A stretch of DNA of 64,000 bases from Cellvibrionales bacterium (GTDB taxonomy: Bacteria > Pseudomonadota > Gammaproteobacteria > Pseudomonadales > JAHEIH01), in contig JAHEIH010000026.1 in NCBI GenBank assembly GCA_024639455.1, positions 242,987-306,986 on the forward strand. The letters run 5' to 3'. Of this stretch, positions 11,853 to 20,842 are shown piece by piece. Within the stretch, counting starts at the first letter, position 1, and each line of letters starts with the position of its first letter. Under the pieces are notes generated by a model. The model made no database searches. It saw only the letters and a program-made list of their open reading frames with translations, and had not been told where the DNA came from. The translations under genes were made by a program, and so were the position numbers.

Positions 11853-12575
11853 ATGATCAACCGCCAACTTGTCATTTTGTTGGGTGTCGTGGTGTTTTTT
11901 GAAATTAGCAATGTCGACATGCTATTGCAACAATGGTTTTTTGACAGCGGTATCGGCAGTTGGTTAATTGAGCGCAACGAACAACCGTGGCGATTTATCT
12001 TCTATGACGGTATCAAGAAGGTCTTCGCGTTAATCGCGCTGGGTCTTTTTTTAGTCGTTACCTTGGGTCATCGCTATATAGCATTCATTGCCGATCGACG
12101 CCGCGAGTTGTCTATCGTGCTGCTGACCATGATTATCGTGCCTTTGGTGGTGAATTTTTTGAAGTGGTACACCGACATCCCTTGCCCGCGTGATATACGT
12201 GCCTTTGGTGGCGATGCACCCTACGTCACGCTGTTTGAACACTATCCCTCTTGGTTTTTACACGATACCAGTTTGCGCTGTTATCCCGCCGGCCACGCCA
12301 GCGGGGGTTTTGCGTTGATGTCGCTATTCTTTCTCTTCAAGCAGCGTCGCCATCAGCTGCAAGGCTTGGCTGTCGGTGCGGGTCTGGGCTGGATAACCGG
12401 GTTATATAAAATGGCTATTGGTGACCACTTTTTCAGCCACACTCTGGTGAGCATGTTGCTGGCCTGGATGATTGCCTGCGTGTTGGCCTTCACGCTACTG
12501 CGTGACAAACGGCTCGATGCAGCGACAGACACCGAGGGTGAGCAGGATCTACAGCTAACGTCGATCAACGACTAA
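11853..12575 (+). CDS. PAP2-family membrane phosphatase
   Basis: A lipid-phosphate phosphatase type membrane protein, about 240 residues from ATG 11853. The three PAP2 motifs are visible in order: KWYTDIPCPRD, the core YPAGHASGG, and YKMAIGDHFFSHTLVSM. Five to six hydrophobic segments surround them. It follows eptA by ten bases, so it could remove phosphate from lipid A or recycle a lipid by-product; this is inference. Other starts are possible: GTG at 11826 or 11835 would overlap eptA. The stop overlaps the convergent regulator gene by four bases. Confidence 0.82.
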   Translation: MINRQLVILLGVVVFFEISNVDMLLQQWFFDSGIGSWLIERNEQPWRFIFYDGIKKVFALIALGLFLVVTLGHRYIAFIADRRRELSIVLLTMIIVPLVVNFLKWYTDIPCPRDIRAFGGDAPYVTLFEHYPSWFLHDTSLRCYPAGHASGGFALMSLFFLFKQRRHQLQGLAVGAGLGWITGLYKMAIGDHFFSHTLVSMLLAWMIACVLAFTLLRDKRLDAATDTEGEQDLQLTSIND

Positions 12576-13420
12576 TTGTGGCGCAGGCTTTGTAGCCCCT
12601 TTGATAGTTTGCGCAGGTGGTCGTCGACCGACGGGCCCTTCAGCTTGGAAACTCCCACAGCAAGCACATCGACAACGGCCATGTGCACAATACGCGATGG
12701 CAGCGGTGTGTAGTGGTTTTCGTCCGCCTGTTGTACATCGATATGAATCGGCACATCGGCCTGCTGTGTCACGTTGGTATTGCGCGGCGCCAGGGTAATA
12801 ATCGTGGCGCCGGAAATCTTGGCCATGCGTAGCGCATCTACTAAGTTTTGCGTACGGCCCGATTGTGAAATAGCCACCACCACGTCTTCTGCCCCGAGCG
12901 ACATTGCCGACATGGCCTGAATGTGCGGGTCTGAGTAGGCGGCGGAGGCAATCTGCAAACGGAAGAATTTGTGCTGGGCGTCCATCGCCACCGAGGCTGA
13001 TGCGCCGAAGCCATAGAATTCTACTCGCCGTGCGTTAGTTAAACACTTTACCGCTTTTTCAATGGCGCCGTAGTCGAGGGCTTTCCGCACTGCCGTCAGG
13101 GTGTTGGTCGTCGTTTCAAAAACGGTTTCGCAGTAGTCGGCGGTGGTGGCGTTTACCGGAACATTGAAGCGGTTAAACGACGGTTTGGCAGCGAGTAATT
13201 GTGCTAGCTGTAATTTGAAGGCTTGGAAGGAATCGCATTGGATGGCGCGGCAAAAACGCACAACAGTGGGTTCGCTGACGTGGGCTTCAGTGGCCAAATC
13301 AACAATCCGCATATGGATAACTTCTTCGGGATACTTCAAGACAAAATTGGCGACACTGCGCTCAGATCGGCGCATATTGTCTAGATTGCGGTTGATTGTG
13401 TCGATGATATCGTCGCTCAC
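12572..13420 (-). CDS. RpiR/HexR-family transcriptional regulator
   Basis: A 282-residue DNA-binding regulator. The N-terminal winged helix-turn-helix (RIVDLATEAHVSEPTVVRFC) is characteristic of RpiR proteins; the C-terminal SIS domain (FYGFGASASVAMDAQHKF, then VVVAISQSGRTQNLVDAL) binds a phosphosugar. The sequence style is closest to HexR, the regulator of central sugar metabolism that responds to KDPG, but the usual zwf/edd neighbours are absent here. It is divergent from uvrD. Confidence 0.82.
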   Translation of the reverse strand: MSDDIIDTINRNLDNMRRSERSVANFVLKYPEEVIHMRIVDLATEAHVSEPTVVRFCRAIQCDSFQAFKLQLAQLLAAKPSFNRFNVPVNATTADYCETVFETTTNTLTAVRKALDYGAIEKAVKCLTNARRVEFYGFGASASVAMDAQHKFFRLQIASAAYSDPHIQAMSAMSLGAEDVVVAISQSGRTQNLVDALRMAKISGATIITLAPRNTNVTQQADVPIHIDVQQADENHYTPLPSRIVHMAVVDVLAVGVSKLKGPSVDDHLRKLSKGLQSLRHN

Positions 13421-13522
13421 CGTTGGCTCCTTGTTATTATTCCTTCACTATAAACCAAGAGCGAGCAAAGTAAACTCATCTTTAGTCTGCCGGTGGCGCA
13501 CTTTACTTGTTAGAATGCGCCA

Positions 13523-15706
13523 ATGGACGTATCTAATATTCTCAATAACCTTAACGACGCCCAACGCGACGCTGTGACTGGCGCGCTGGATAACATGCTC
13601 GTACTCGCTGGTGCCGGCTCGGGTAAAACCCGTGTGCTGGTGCACCGTATCGCCTGGTTGATTCAAGCTGAAGGGCTGTCGCCCCATCAGATATTGGCGG
13701 TGACCTTTACCAACAAAGCTGCGCGCGAAATGCGCGGCCGCATCGAAGAGTTGTTGGGCTTTACCAATCGTAGCATGTGGGTCGGTACCTTCCACGGGCT
13801 CGCGCACCGCTTACTGAAAATGCACTGGCGCGAAGCCAAGTTGAATGAAAATTTTCAAATTCTCGACGCCGACGACCAACTGCGCTTAGTGAAGCGCATC
13901 GCCAAGCAATTAGATTTGGATGAAAGCCACTGGCCCGCTCGCCAAATCGTCGGCTTTATCAATGCCCAAAAAGACGAGGGTCGCCGCGCGGCCCATATCG
14001 ACCCAGGACAGGGTGACATGTACCAGCGCACCATGGTGCGGGTGTATACCGCCTACGAAGAGGCCTGCGAACGCAGCGGTATGGTCGACTTTGCCGAGTT
14101 GTTGTTACGTGCTCACGAATTGTGGCTCTACCACCCCGAATTGTTGCAACTTTACCGCCAGCGCTTTGGCCACATACTGGTCGACGAGTTCCAAGACACT
14201 AACACCATCCAATACGCCTGGTTGCGCGTGTTAGCGGGTGATGCGGTGAGCATTACCGCGGTGGGCGATGACGATCAATCTATTTACGGTTGGCGCGGTG
14301 CCAAGATTGAAAACATCCAGCAGTTCAGCCGCGACTTCAGCGATCCAAAAATCGTCCGCTTGGAGCAGAACTACCGCTCCACTTCTAACATTCTCAACGC
14401 CGCCAACGCAGTGATTGCGAACAACGCTGGCCGGCTCGGTAAAGAGCTGTGGACCGAGGGTATGGAAGGCGAGAAAATCGATTTCTACGCCGGGTTTAAC
14501 GAACAAGATGAAGCACGCTTCGTGGTTGACCAAATTCTGCGCGCGGTTGATGACGGTATGGCGCGTAGCGATATCGCCATCTTGTATCGTTCTAACGCCC
14601 AGTCGCGGGTCATGGAGGAGGCGCTTATTCGTTCCAACGTGCCCTATCGCATCTATGGGGGTCAACGCTTCTACGACCGTTTGGAAATTAAAAACGCGCT
14701 CGCCTACATGCGCTTACTGGTGAATCGCCACGACGATGCGGCGATCGAGCGTGTTATTAACACCCCGGTGCGAGGCATTGGTAGCAAGACGATTGATACC
14801 ATGCGCGAATACGCGCGCGACCACGGTTGTTCGCTGTGGCACGCCGGCAGTGCTATGGTGGTTAACAAGTTGCTACCCAACCGTGCTAACTCGGCCTTGG
14901 AAGCCTTCTACGACTTGATCGAGCGTCTAGATGGCGATACTAAAGAACTCGAGCTAGCCGAATTGGCTGACCACGTGATAACCGTAAGCGGCTTGATCGA
15001 ACACCACCGCAAAGAAAAGGGCGAAAAGGGTCAGGCGCGCATCGAAAACTTGGAGGAGTTAGTGTCGGCCTGTAAGGTTTACGAGCCTTCAAACGATGAG
15101 GAAGAGCGCTCTGTGTTGGCCGATTTTCTCGACAACGCCGCGCTCGATGCGGGCGAAGCGCAAGCAGATGAATTTGAAGACAGTGTGCAATTGATGACGC
15201 TGCACTCGGCGAAGGGTCTCGAATTCGATACAGTATTTATGGTGGGTGTAGAAGAAGGTCTCTTTCCGCATAAGATGTCGGTGTCAGAGCCGGGCCGCTT
15301 AGAGGAAGAGCGACGCCTATGCTATGTGGGTATCACCCGCGCCATGCGTAAACTCTACATCACCATGGCAGAATCGCGCCGTATGCACGGTAGCGAAACC
15401 TACAACACCCCATCGCGCTTCATCAAAGAAATACCCACTGAATACCTGACTGAAATCCGCATGCAGGCCAAGGTATCACGGCCAGTTAGCTTTTCACGCC
15501 CCTCCTCGCCGAGCGCCGGATTTGACGATTACGATATCCCCGATACCGGTATTTCGCTCGGGCAACGCGTCTATCACTCGATTTTTGGTGAAGGCGTGGT
15601 GATTAATTTCGAAGGCCAAGGCAAAAGCGCTAGGGTTCAAGTTAATTTTGATAGCGAGGGCAGCAAGTGGTTAGTGCTTGCCTACGCTAAATTGCAGGCA
15701 ATCTAA
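13523..15706 (+). CDS. uvrD: DNA helicase II (UvrD)
   Basis: A superfamily 1A 3'-5' helicase acting in nucleotide excision and mismatch repair. 727 residues, the normal length. Walker A GAGSGKT is at residues 30-36; motif II is VDEFQDTN; motif III has GDDDQSIYGWRGA; motif V/VI shows LMTLHSAKGLEFDTVF and LCYVGITRAMRKLY. The C-terminal Tudor-like tail (GQRVYHSIFGEGVVINFEG) is present. I see no LexA box upstream. The likely -10 TAGAAT (13511-13516) lies only six bases from the ATG and no ribosome site is visible. The stop TAA overlaps the ATG of the next gene. Confidence 0.96.
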   Translation: MDVSNILNNLNDAQRDAVTGALDNMLVLAGAGSGKTRVLVHRIAWLIQAEGLSPHQILAVTFTNKAAREMRGRIEELLGFTNRSMWVGTFHGLAHRLLKMHWREAKLNENFQILDADDQLRLVKRIAKQLDLDESHWPARQIVGFINAQKDEGRRAAHIDPGQGDMYQRTMVRVYTAYEEACERSGMVDFAELLLRAHELWLYHPELLQLYRQRFGHILVDEFQDTNTIQYAWLRVLAGDAVSITAVGDDDQSIYGWRGAKIENIQQFSRDFSDPKIVRLEQNYRSTSNILNAANAVIANNAGRLGKELWTEGMEGEKIDFYAGFNEQDEARFVVDQILRAVDDGMARSDIAILYRSNAQSRVMEEALIRSNVPYRIYGGQRFYDRLEIKNALAYMRLLVNRHDDAAIERVINTPVRGIGSKTIDTMREYARDHGCSLWHAGSAMVVNKLLPNRANSALEAFYDLIERLDGDTKELELAELADHVITVSGLIEHHRKEKGEKGQARIENLEELVSACKVYEPSNDEEERSVLADFLDNAALDAGEAQADEFEDSVQLMTLHSAKGLEFDTVFMVGVEEGLFPHKMSVSEPGRLEEERRLCYVGITRAMRKLYITMAESRRMHGSETYNTPSRFIKEIPTEYLTEIRMQAKVSRPVSFSRPSSPSAGFDDYDIPDTGISLGQRVYHSIFGEGVVINFEGQGKSARVQVNFDSEGSKWLVLAYAKLQAI

Positions 15707-16848
15707 TGACTCAACGTTTACATCACTACCCCGCCCTTGTTGTTCTGTTGTTAGCGGTAGTTGTTGGTTTGTGCATGGCGCTGGTGTTAGACCGTGCTAG
15801 CGACTACCGCAGTGCCGATACACAACAGGTGGGTGAGCAGCAGGTTTACCACTGGCGCATGGTCACCATGTGGCCGAAAAACTTCCCTGGCCTTGGTTCC
15901 TCGCCAGAGCGCTTTGCTGAAAATGTTGCCAAAATGAGCGGTGGTCGACTCATGATTAAAGTGCACGGTGCGGGCGAAATTGTACCGGCGCTGGGTGTGT
16001 TTGACGCGGTGTCGCTGGGCAATGTAGAAATGGGTCACAGCTCACCCTACTACTGGGGTGGAAAAATGACTGGGGCGGCATTTTTTACCACCGTGCCCTT
16101 TGGGCTGACGGCGCAGGAACAAAACGGTTGGCTGTACTACGGCGGTGGTATCGAGTTGTGGCGTGAAGCTTACGCGCCCTTCAATTTGGTGCCTCTGGCG
16201 GGGGGTAACTCGGGCATACAAATGGCCGGTTGGTTCAACCGCGAGATTAATAGAGTTGCGGATTTAGAGGGCTTGAAGATGCGCATGCCGGGCATTGCGG
16301 GCACCGTGCTAAGTCGCTTGGGCGGTACGCCTGTGACCCTGCCTGGTGGTGAAATTTACACCGCCATGCAGACCGGTGTGATCGATGCTACCGAGTGGGT
16401 GGGCCCATACAATGATCAGACCTCGGGCCTCTACGAGGCGGCCAAGTATTACTATTATCCCGGTTGGCACGAACCAGGTTCCACGTTGGAAATTATCGTC
16501 AATAAACCCGCCTTAGAATCGCTCCCCGCGGATTTACAAGCCATCGTTGAGGTGGCGGCACGCGCCGCTAACCAGGATATGCTGGACGAGTACACCGCGC
16601 GCAACGCCGTTGCGCTGCAAAGTTTGATAGACAACCACGGCGTTCAGCTGAAAAAGCTCCCCGACGATGTGTTGATCGCTATGCGACAAGCTTCTGAAGA
16701 CGTGTTGGCTGAACTGGTGCAAGGAAACGATTTGGCGGAACGTGTGTACCGGTCTTGGATGGACTTCCGTGACAAAAGTATCGTTTATCAGCGTATTGCT
16801 GAGCAGGCCTTTGTGGAAGCGCGCGACCTGCCCTACGAAGAGAACTAA
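15706..16848 (+). CDS. dctP: TRAP transporter substrate-binding protein (DctP/TakP type)
   Basis: The periplasmic solute receptor of a tripartite ATP-independent transporter. 380 residues, with a membrane anchor or signal at about residues 8-30. The mature protein begins HWRMVTMWPKNFPG; the region GLKMRMPGIAGTVLSRLGG contains the arginine that in this family binds the substrate carboxylate, and ATEWVGPYNDQTSG is close to the TakP subgroup that takes 2-oxo acids. It starts inside the uvrD stop (TAATG), so it is translated with a DNA helicase, while its likely permease genes dctQM lie on the opposite strand 450 bases further on. Confidence 0.9.
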   Translation: MTQRLHHYPALVVLLLAVVVGLCMALVLDRASDYRSADTQQVGEQQVYHWRMVTMWPKNFPGLGSSPERFAENVAKMSGGRLMIKVHGAGEIVPALGVFDAVSLGNVEMGHSSPYYWGGKMTGAAFFTTVPFGLTAQEQNGWLYYGGGIELWREAYAPFNLVPLAGGNSGIQMAGWFNREINRVADLEGLKMRMPGIAGTVLSRLGGTPVTLPGGEIYTAMQTGVIDATEWVGPYNDQTSGLYEAAKYYYYPGWHEPGSTLEIIVNKPALESLPADLQAIVEVAARAANQDMLDEYTARNAVALQSLIDNHGVQLKKLPDDVLIAMRQASEDVLAELVQGNDLAERVYRSWMDFRDKSIVYQRIAEQAFVEARDLPYEEN

Positions 16849-17240
16849 GCGCTAGGCAAGCTGCGTGTTCGGCCTTTGCCGTCGATGGCGACAAACACAA
16901 ATACGCCGTCGGTGACTTTTTGCAGTTCCAAGGTTTCGTGGTTCGATGACCATACCTCAATGGCGATGGTGATCGAACTTCGGCCTACATTGACAATCTC
17001 GGTGTATACGCTGACGACATCCCCCACCTTTACGGGCACCATAAAACTCATTTGGTCGACAGATACCGTCGCCACACGACCACGTGCTTTGTTGCCCGCG
17101 GTAATGCCACCCGCTAAGTCCATTTGCGAGAGCAACCAGCCACCAAAGATATCCCCGTGAGGATTGGTATCTTTCGGCATGGCGATGGTTTGCAACGTCA
17201 GTTCGCCAATCGGGCCCGGTGTATCGTCGATGTCTGCCAT
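16845..17240 (-). CDS. yciA: Acyl-CoA thioesterase, YciA-like hotdog fold
   Basis: Hydrolyses acyl-CoA to free acid and CoA in the cytoplasm. 131 residues. The hotdog-family features are NPHGDIFGGWLLSQMD, with the conserved Asp near its end, and VSVDQMSFMVPVKVGDVV. It lies between the TRAP receptor and permease genes, on the permease strand. Its stop overlaps the dctP stop on the other strand. Confidence 0.85.
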   Translation of the reverse strand: MADIDDTPGPIGELTLQTIAMPKDTNPHGDIFGGWLLSQMDLAGGITAGNKARGRVATVSVDQMSFMVPVKVGDVVSVYTEIVNVGRSSITIAIEVWSSNHETLELQKVTDGVFVFVAIDGKGRTRSLPSA

Positions 17241-17293
17241 GGGGTGTCTCCGTAATAAAGTGGCCAGTCTAGCGAGTTAATGTAGCGCTGGCA

Positions 17294-18658
17294 TCAGTTT
17301 TTTAATGCCGCGGGCAACCCAGTGGCTAATTCTGGCCATAGAATCAATAAACCCATCATCAACCACTGGATAGCGATAAAGGGAATAACGCCTCGGTAGA
17401 TATCGCTGGTGGCCATCGACCGTGGCGCCACGCCGCGCAGATAAAATAATGCAAAGCCAAACGGCGGCGTTAAAAACGAGGTTTGTAAGTTGATGGCGAT
17501 TAAGATCCCCAGCCATACCGGATCAAAGCCCATGAGCATGAGAATGGGGCCGACTATGGGCACCACCACAAAGGTGATTTCGATGAAATCCAACACGAAG
17601 CCCAGCAAGAACATGAATAGCATGACCACCAACAGCGCCGCATAGCGACCTCCGGGAAGGCCATCGAAAAAGGACTTTACCATTTCTTCACCGCCAAATC
17701 CGCGGAAAACGAGTGAAAACAGCGTTGCACCAATCAAGATCATAAACACCATGGCGCTGACTTCAAGCGTGGTGCGGCTAATATCGCGGGTGACGTTGAG
17801 GTCGAGTTTGCCTTTGTTGGCTGCCAACAACAGTGCGCCAAGCGCGCCCATCCCTGCCGCCTCGGTAGGCGTAGCGATACCCATCAGGATAGAACCGAGT
17901 ACCACAACGATTAGCGCCATAGGGGCAATCAATTCACGCAGTAAGTGCAGCACCGGCACCTTGGGAAGATTGGCCGCTGGCGCATCGTCTGGACGCCAGC
18001 GCGCCACGAAAACAACATATAAACAGTAAGCGATAACCAATAGTAAGCCAGGTACGAGCGCAGCGATAAACAGGTCCCTCACCGATACGGCTTCGCTGTT
18101 GAAATTGCCGAGAGACAATTGCGCTTGTTGGTAGGCGTTTGACAGGGTGTCGCCGAGCAAAATAAGTGCAATGGAAGGAGGAATAATTTGCCCCAGCGTG
18201 CCGGTGGCACAGATGGTGCCTGCGGCGAGACGCGGCGCATAGCCTGCGTTAAGCATGGTCGGTAGCGACAACAAACCCATGGTGACAACGGTGGCACCTA
18301 CAATACCGGTGCTGGCCGCCAGCAGCGCGCCCACTAAAATTACTGCCAGTCCCAAACCGCCCGGGCGATTACCAAACAGCGATGACATCGAATTTAATAA
18401 GCCTTCGGCGATGCGCGTGCGTTCGAGAGTGACACCCATAAAGACAAATAACGGCACCGCCGTAAGGGTGGCGTTGGTCATGGCGCCATATATGCGGCTT
18501 GGCAGGGCACCCAGTAGTGCAGGGCCAAAGTGATGGCTGAGAATGCCCCCCGCTGCAAATAACAGCGCAGTACCGGCCAAGCTAAAGGCGACCGGGTAAC
18601 CCAGCATCAACACCACGCATAGCGCGATAAACATCCACAGCGGTAGTAATTCGATCAC
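17294..18658 (-). CDS. dctM: TRAP transporter large permease (DctM)
   Basis: The transport channel subunit, 454 residues with about twelve hydrophobic segments. Family marks include the start WMFIALCVVLMLGYPVAFSL, GALLAASTGIVGATVV, ATGTLGQIIPPSIALILLG, and ATPTEAAGMGALGALLL. Its first codons overlap the dctQ stop (ATGA). The periplasmic partner is most likely the dctP at 15706-16848 on the other strand. Confidence 0.93.
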   Translation of the reverse strand: MIELLPLWMFIALCVVLMLGYPVAFSLAGTALLFAAGGILSHHFGPALLGALPSRIYGAMTNATLTAVPLFVFMGVTLERTRIAEGLLNSMSSLFGNRPGGLGLAVILVGALLAASTGIVGATVVTMGLLSLPTMLNAGYAPRLAAGTICATGTLGQIIPPSIALILLGDTLSNAYQQAQLSLGNFNSEAVSVRDLFIAALVPGLLLVIAYCLYVVFVARWRPDDAPAANLPKVPVLHLLRELIAPMALIVVVLGSILMGIATPTEAAGMGALGALLLAANKGKLDLNVTRDISRTTLEVSAMVFMILIGATLFSLVFRGFGGEEMVKSFFDGLPGGRYAALLVVMLFMFLLGFVLDFIEITFVVVPIVGPILMLMGFDPVWLGILIAINLQTSFLTPPFGFALFYLRGVAPRSMATSDIYRGVIPFIAIQWLMMGLLILWPELATGLPAALKN

Positions 18659-19212
18659 AGCACGACCTCATCTGCATGGGTTGGCTCAGGATCAATAACA
18701 CCCACTAATACCAAGGTGTTTTTAATGACATTTGACAGTCCCTGTAAAAACAATAACCCCCCGCACACTGGGATCATGGTTTTTAGTAAGTAGACAAAAG
18801 GTAGGCCATCAGATTCCATGGATCCTTCCCGATTAGTCCAGGCTTGCGCCACGAAGTCCCAACTCAACAGCACCATACACAAGGCGGTGGGAATCAATAA
18901 AAACAGTCCGCCCAAGATATCGATCCACGCGCGCTGTTGGGTGTTGAAATGGCGGTAGAACACGTCGACGCGCACGTGACCGTCGCGCGACAAGGTGTAA
19001 CCTGCCCCCAACATGAACAGTGCGGCGTACATATACAGGGCCGATTCTTGCAGTGCAGTGGCGCCAACGCCGAAGCCATAGCGCAGTAATACCACCACGC
19101 AGGTAGCGAGCACCAAACTGACGCTTAGCCAGGCGGTGAGGCGTCCAATGGCCGCTACGATGCGTTCAATGGCTTCCCCCACGGCGCGTAATATGTGATA
19201 GAGTTTCGTCAT
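18655..19212 (-). CDS. dctQ: TRAP transporter small permease (DctQ)
   Basis: The four-helix membrane subunit of a TRAP transporter, 185 residues. Typical features are LLRYGFGVGATALQESALYM in the second helix region and GHVRVDVFYRHF in the loop. It is the first gene of the dctQM pair, with a four-base overlap into dctM. Confidence 0.88.
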   Translation of the reverse strand: MTKLYHILRAVGEAIERIVAAIGRLTAWLSVSLVLATCVVVLLRYGFGVGATALQESALYMYAALFMLGAGYTLSRDGHVRVDVFYRHFNTQQRAWIDILGGLFLLIPTALCMVLLSWDFVAQAWTNREGSMESDGLPFVYLLKTMIPVCGGLLFLQGLSNVIKNTLVLVGVIDPEPTHADEVVL

Positions 19213-19291
19213 GTCGCGTTATTATTCTAAATTTAAGGCGTGCATAATAACAAACTCTGCTGCCTATCGCAGAGATATCAAAAGGATTTAC

Positions 19292-19528
19292 ATGGTAGTT
19301 ATAAAAGCTCCAATCAAATTGATCAGCGCTGTTGCGCTGTGCTGCATTTTTTTGGCCGGCTGCGACACGAACAGCGAGCTTAGTAAACTCAGCGACCGTG
19401 AGATGCGAGCGAAAGTCAAAGAGTGTAAAACCATGAAATCCCCTGCGCCGGCAATGATTTTTGCCTGCGAAAACTACCAACGAGAATGTGAGAAAAGGGC
19501 CGATAAAGCCGGCCATTTTGTTTGTTAG
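19292..19528 (+). CDS. Small lipoprotein of unknown function
   Basis: A 78-residue protein with a lipoprotein signal: a basic start, then LISAVALCCIFLAGC, with LAGC as lipobox. The mature part is short, charged and has four more cysteines, so disulfides are likely. The ATG at 19292 is chosen because AAAGGA lies six bases upstream; a longer frame open from 19211 would put 27 residues before the signal. It is followed three bases later by the DUF4265-like gene. Confidence 0.72.
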   Translation: MVVIKAPIKLISAVALCCIFLAGCDTNSELSKLSDREMRAKVKECKTMKSPAPAMIFACENYQRECEKRADKAGHFVC

Positions 19529-19531
19529 ATT

Positions 19532-20014
19532 ATGCGTATAACTCTTCCTTTGATGGCCGGTGTTCGACCCGACGGCCAGGCGGTGATTGAAAACGTTGCC
19601 GCAAAAAAACTCAACGAACAACACTGGTATGAACTTGAGAGTACGCCTGCGTTCGTGAAAGATGTGGCGCGCGGCGACGTCATTACCGTCGACCCCCAGC
19701 AGCCAGGTGAATTCACTCTGCAAACTCGCGGTGGCAATTTAGCGATAAGGGTGCTGGCTAAATCGTCTCTCAGCGCCATTCGCGATGCCCTCACCGGAGA
19801 GTTGGAAAAGCTCGGTGGGCAACTGGACATCGAAAGTGAACGTATATTGGTGTATAGCATTCATGTATCGTGCGGTTTCCAAGCGATTGAAGATATTCTC
19901 AATAAATTCATGACCGGCCGTGATGACTGTATGTGGTTGTACGGCAACGTTTACGATCCCAGCGACGGTGAAACTCCGCTCAACTGGTGGACTGATATTT
20001 TAAAACCGATTTAA
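19532..20014 (+). CDS. DUF4265-like protein
   Basis: A 160-residue cytoplasmic protein with no signal or membrane segment. The order of elements ([20 protein letters not shown] followed by a beta-rich stretch and [19 protein letters not shown]) resembles DUF4265 proteins, whose function is not known. It sits between a lipoprotein gene and yaaA with gaps of three and seven bases, suggesting one transcript. Family call is by resemblance only. Confidence 0.6.
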   Translation: MRITLPLMAGVRPDGQAVIENVAAKKLNEQHWYELESTPAFVKDVARGDVITVDPQQPGEFTLQTRGGNLAIRVLAKSSLSAIRDALTGELEKLGGQLDIESERILVYSIHVSCGFQAIEDILNKFMTGRDDCMWLYGNVYDPSDGETPLNWWTDILKPI

Positions 20015-20021
20015 TAGGCCT

Positions 20022-20807
20022 ATGTTACTCGTTATTTCCCCTGCCAAGACCCTCGATTTTGAGACCCCCGCGGTCACTGACCAATTCAGCCGCGCCGATT
20101 TTCTTGACCGGTCGGCCGCGTTGATCGATGAATTGCGCGAGCTCAGCCCAAATGACATTTCTTCACTGATGAAAATCAGCGATAAATTGGGTAGCCTAAA
20201 CTACGGTCGTTTTCAGGACTGGCAGCCACCTATTGGTCCAGAGCTAGGCAAACAAGCCGTTTTGGCCTTTAAAGGTGACGTTTACACCGGGCTCGACGCC
20301 GATAACATGAGCGATGACGATCTCGTCTTTGCCCAGCGCCATCTTCGCATTTTGTCGGGGTTATACGGTTTGCTTCGTCCACTGGATATCATGCAGCCCT
20401 ATCGCTTAGAGATGGGCACACCCTTTGCCAATTCGGGCGGTAAAAACCTCTACGCATTTTGGGGCGACACCCTAACCGACGCCCTCAATGCTTGTGCAGC
20501 TGAAAACGGTGACGAAGTGTTGATTAACCTCGCCTCGAACGAGTATTTCAAAGCCGTCAAACCCAAGCAGCTCAAGCTGCCTATCATCACCCCAGTGTTC
20601 AAAGACCTGAAAGGCGATAAATACAAAATTATCAGTTTTTATGCAAAAAAAGCGCGTGGTATGATGGCGGCATATATCATCAACCACCGCCTTACTGACG
20701 TAGAAGCCATCAAACAATTTGATGTCGAAGGTTACCGCTACAGCGACAGTATGAGCGACGGCAACGAGTGGGTATTTATTCGCGATTCACAGGGCGAAGC
20801 GAAATAA
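20022..20807 (+). CDS. yaaA: YaaA peroxide-stress protein
   Basis: A DUF328/UPF0246 protein, 261 residues, known in E. coli to limit free intracellular iron during hydrogen peroxide stress. The family start [16 protein letters not shown] is clear, as are [29 protein letters not shown], and [12 protein letters not shown]. The C-terminal part contains [19 protein letters not shown]. Confidence 0.93.
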   Translation: MLLVISPAKTLDFETPAVTDQFSRADFLDRSAALIDELRELSPNDISSLMKISDKLGSLNYGRFQDWQPPIGPELGKQAVLAFKGDVYTGLDADNMSDDDLVFAQRHLRILSGLYGLLRPLDIMQPYRLEMGTPFANSGGKNLYAFWGDTLTDALNACAAENGDEVLINLASNEYFKAVKPKQLKLPIITPVFKDLKGDKYKIISFYAKKARGMMAAYIINHRLTDVEAIKQFDVEGYRYSDSMSDGNEWVFIRDSQGEAK

Positions 20808-20818
20808 TTTGAACTAGG

Positions 20819-20841
20819 CTTACATCTAGGAGAGGTGTAAG
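20819..20841 (+). promoter_or_regulatory. Hairpin with the Shine-Dalgarno in its loop, before the response-regulator gene
   Basis: CTTACATCT (20819-20827) pairs with AGGTGTAAG (20833-20841) over nine base pairs with one G-U. The five-base loop is AGGAG, the ribosome site of the gene that starts at 20843. A GGA in a hairpin loop over the ribosome site is the known shape of a CsrA/RsmA target; a temperature-dependent hairpin is the other option. The structure is seen; the regulator is inferred. Confidence 0.55.
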
Positions 20842-20842
20842 T

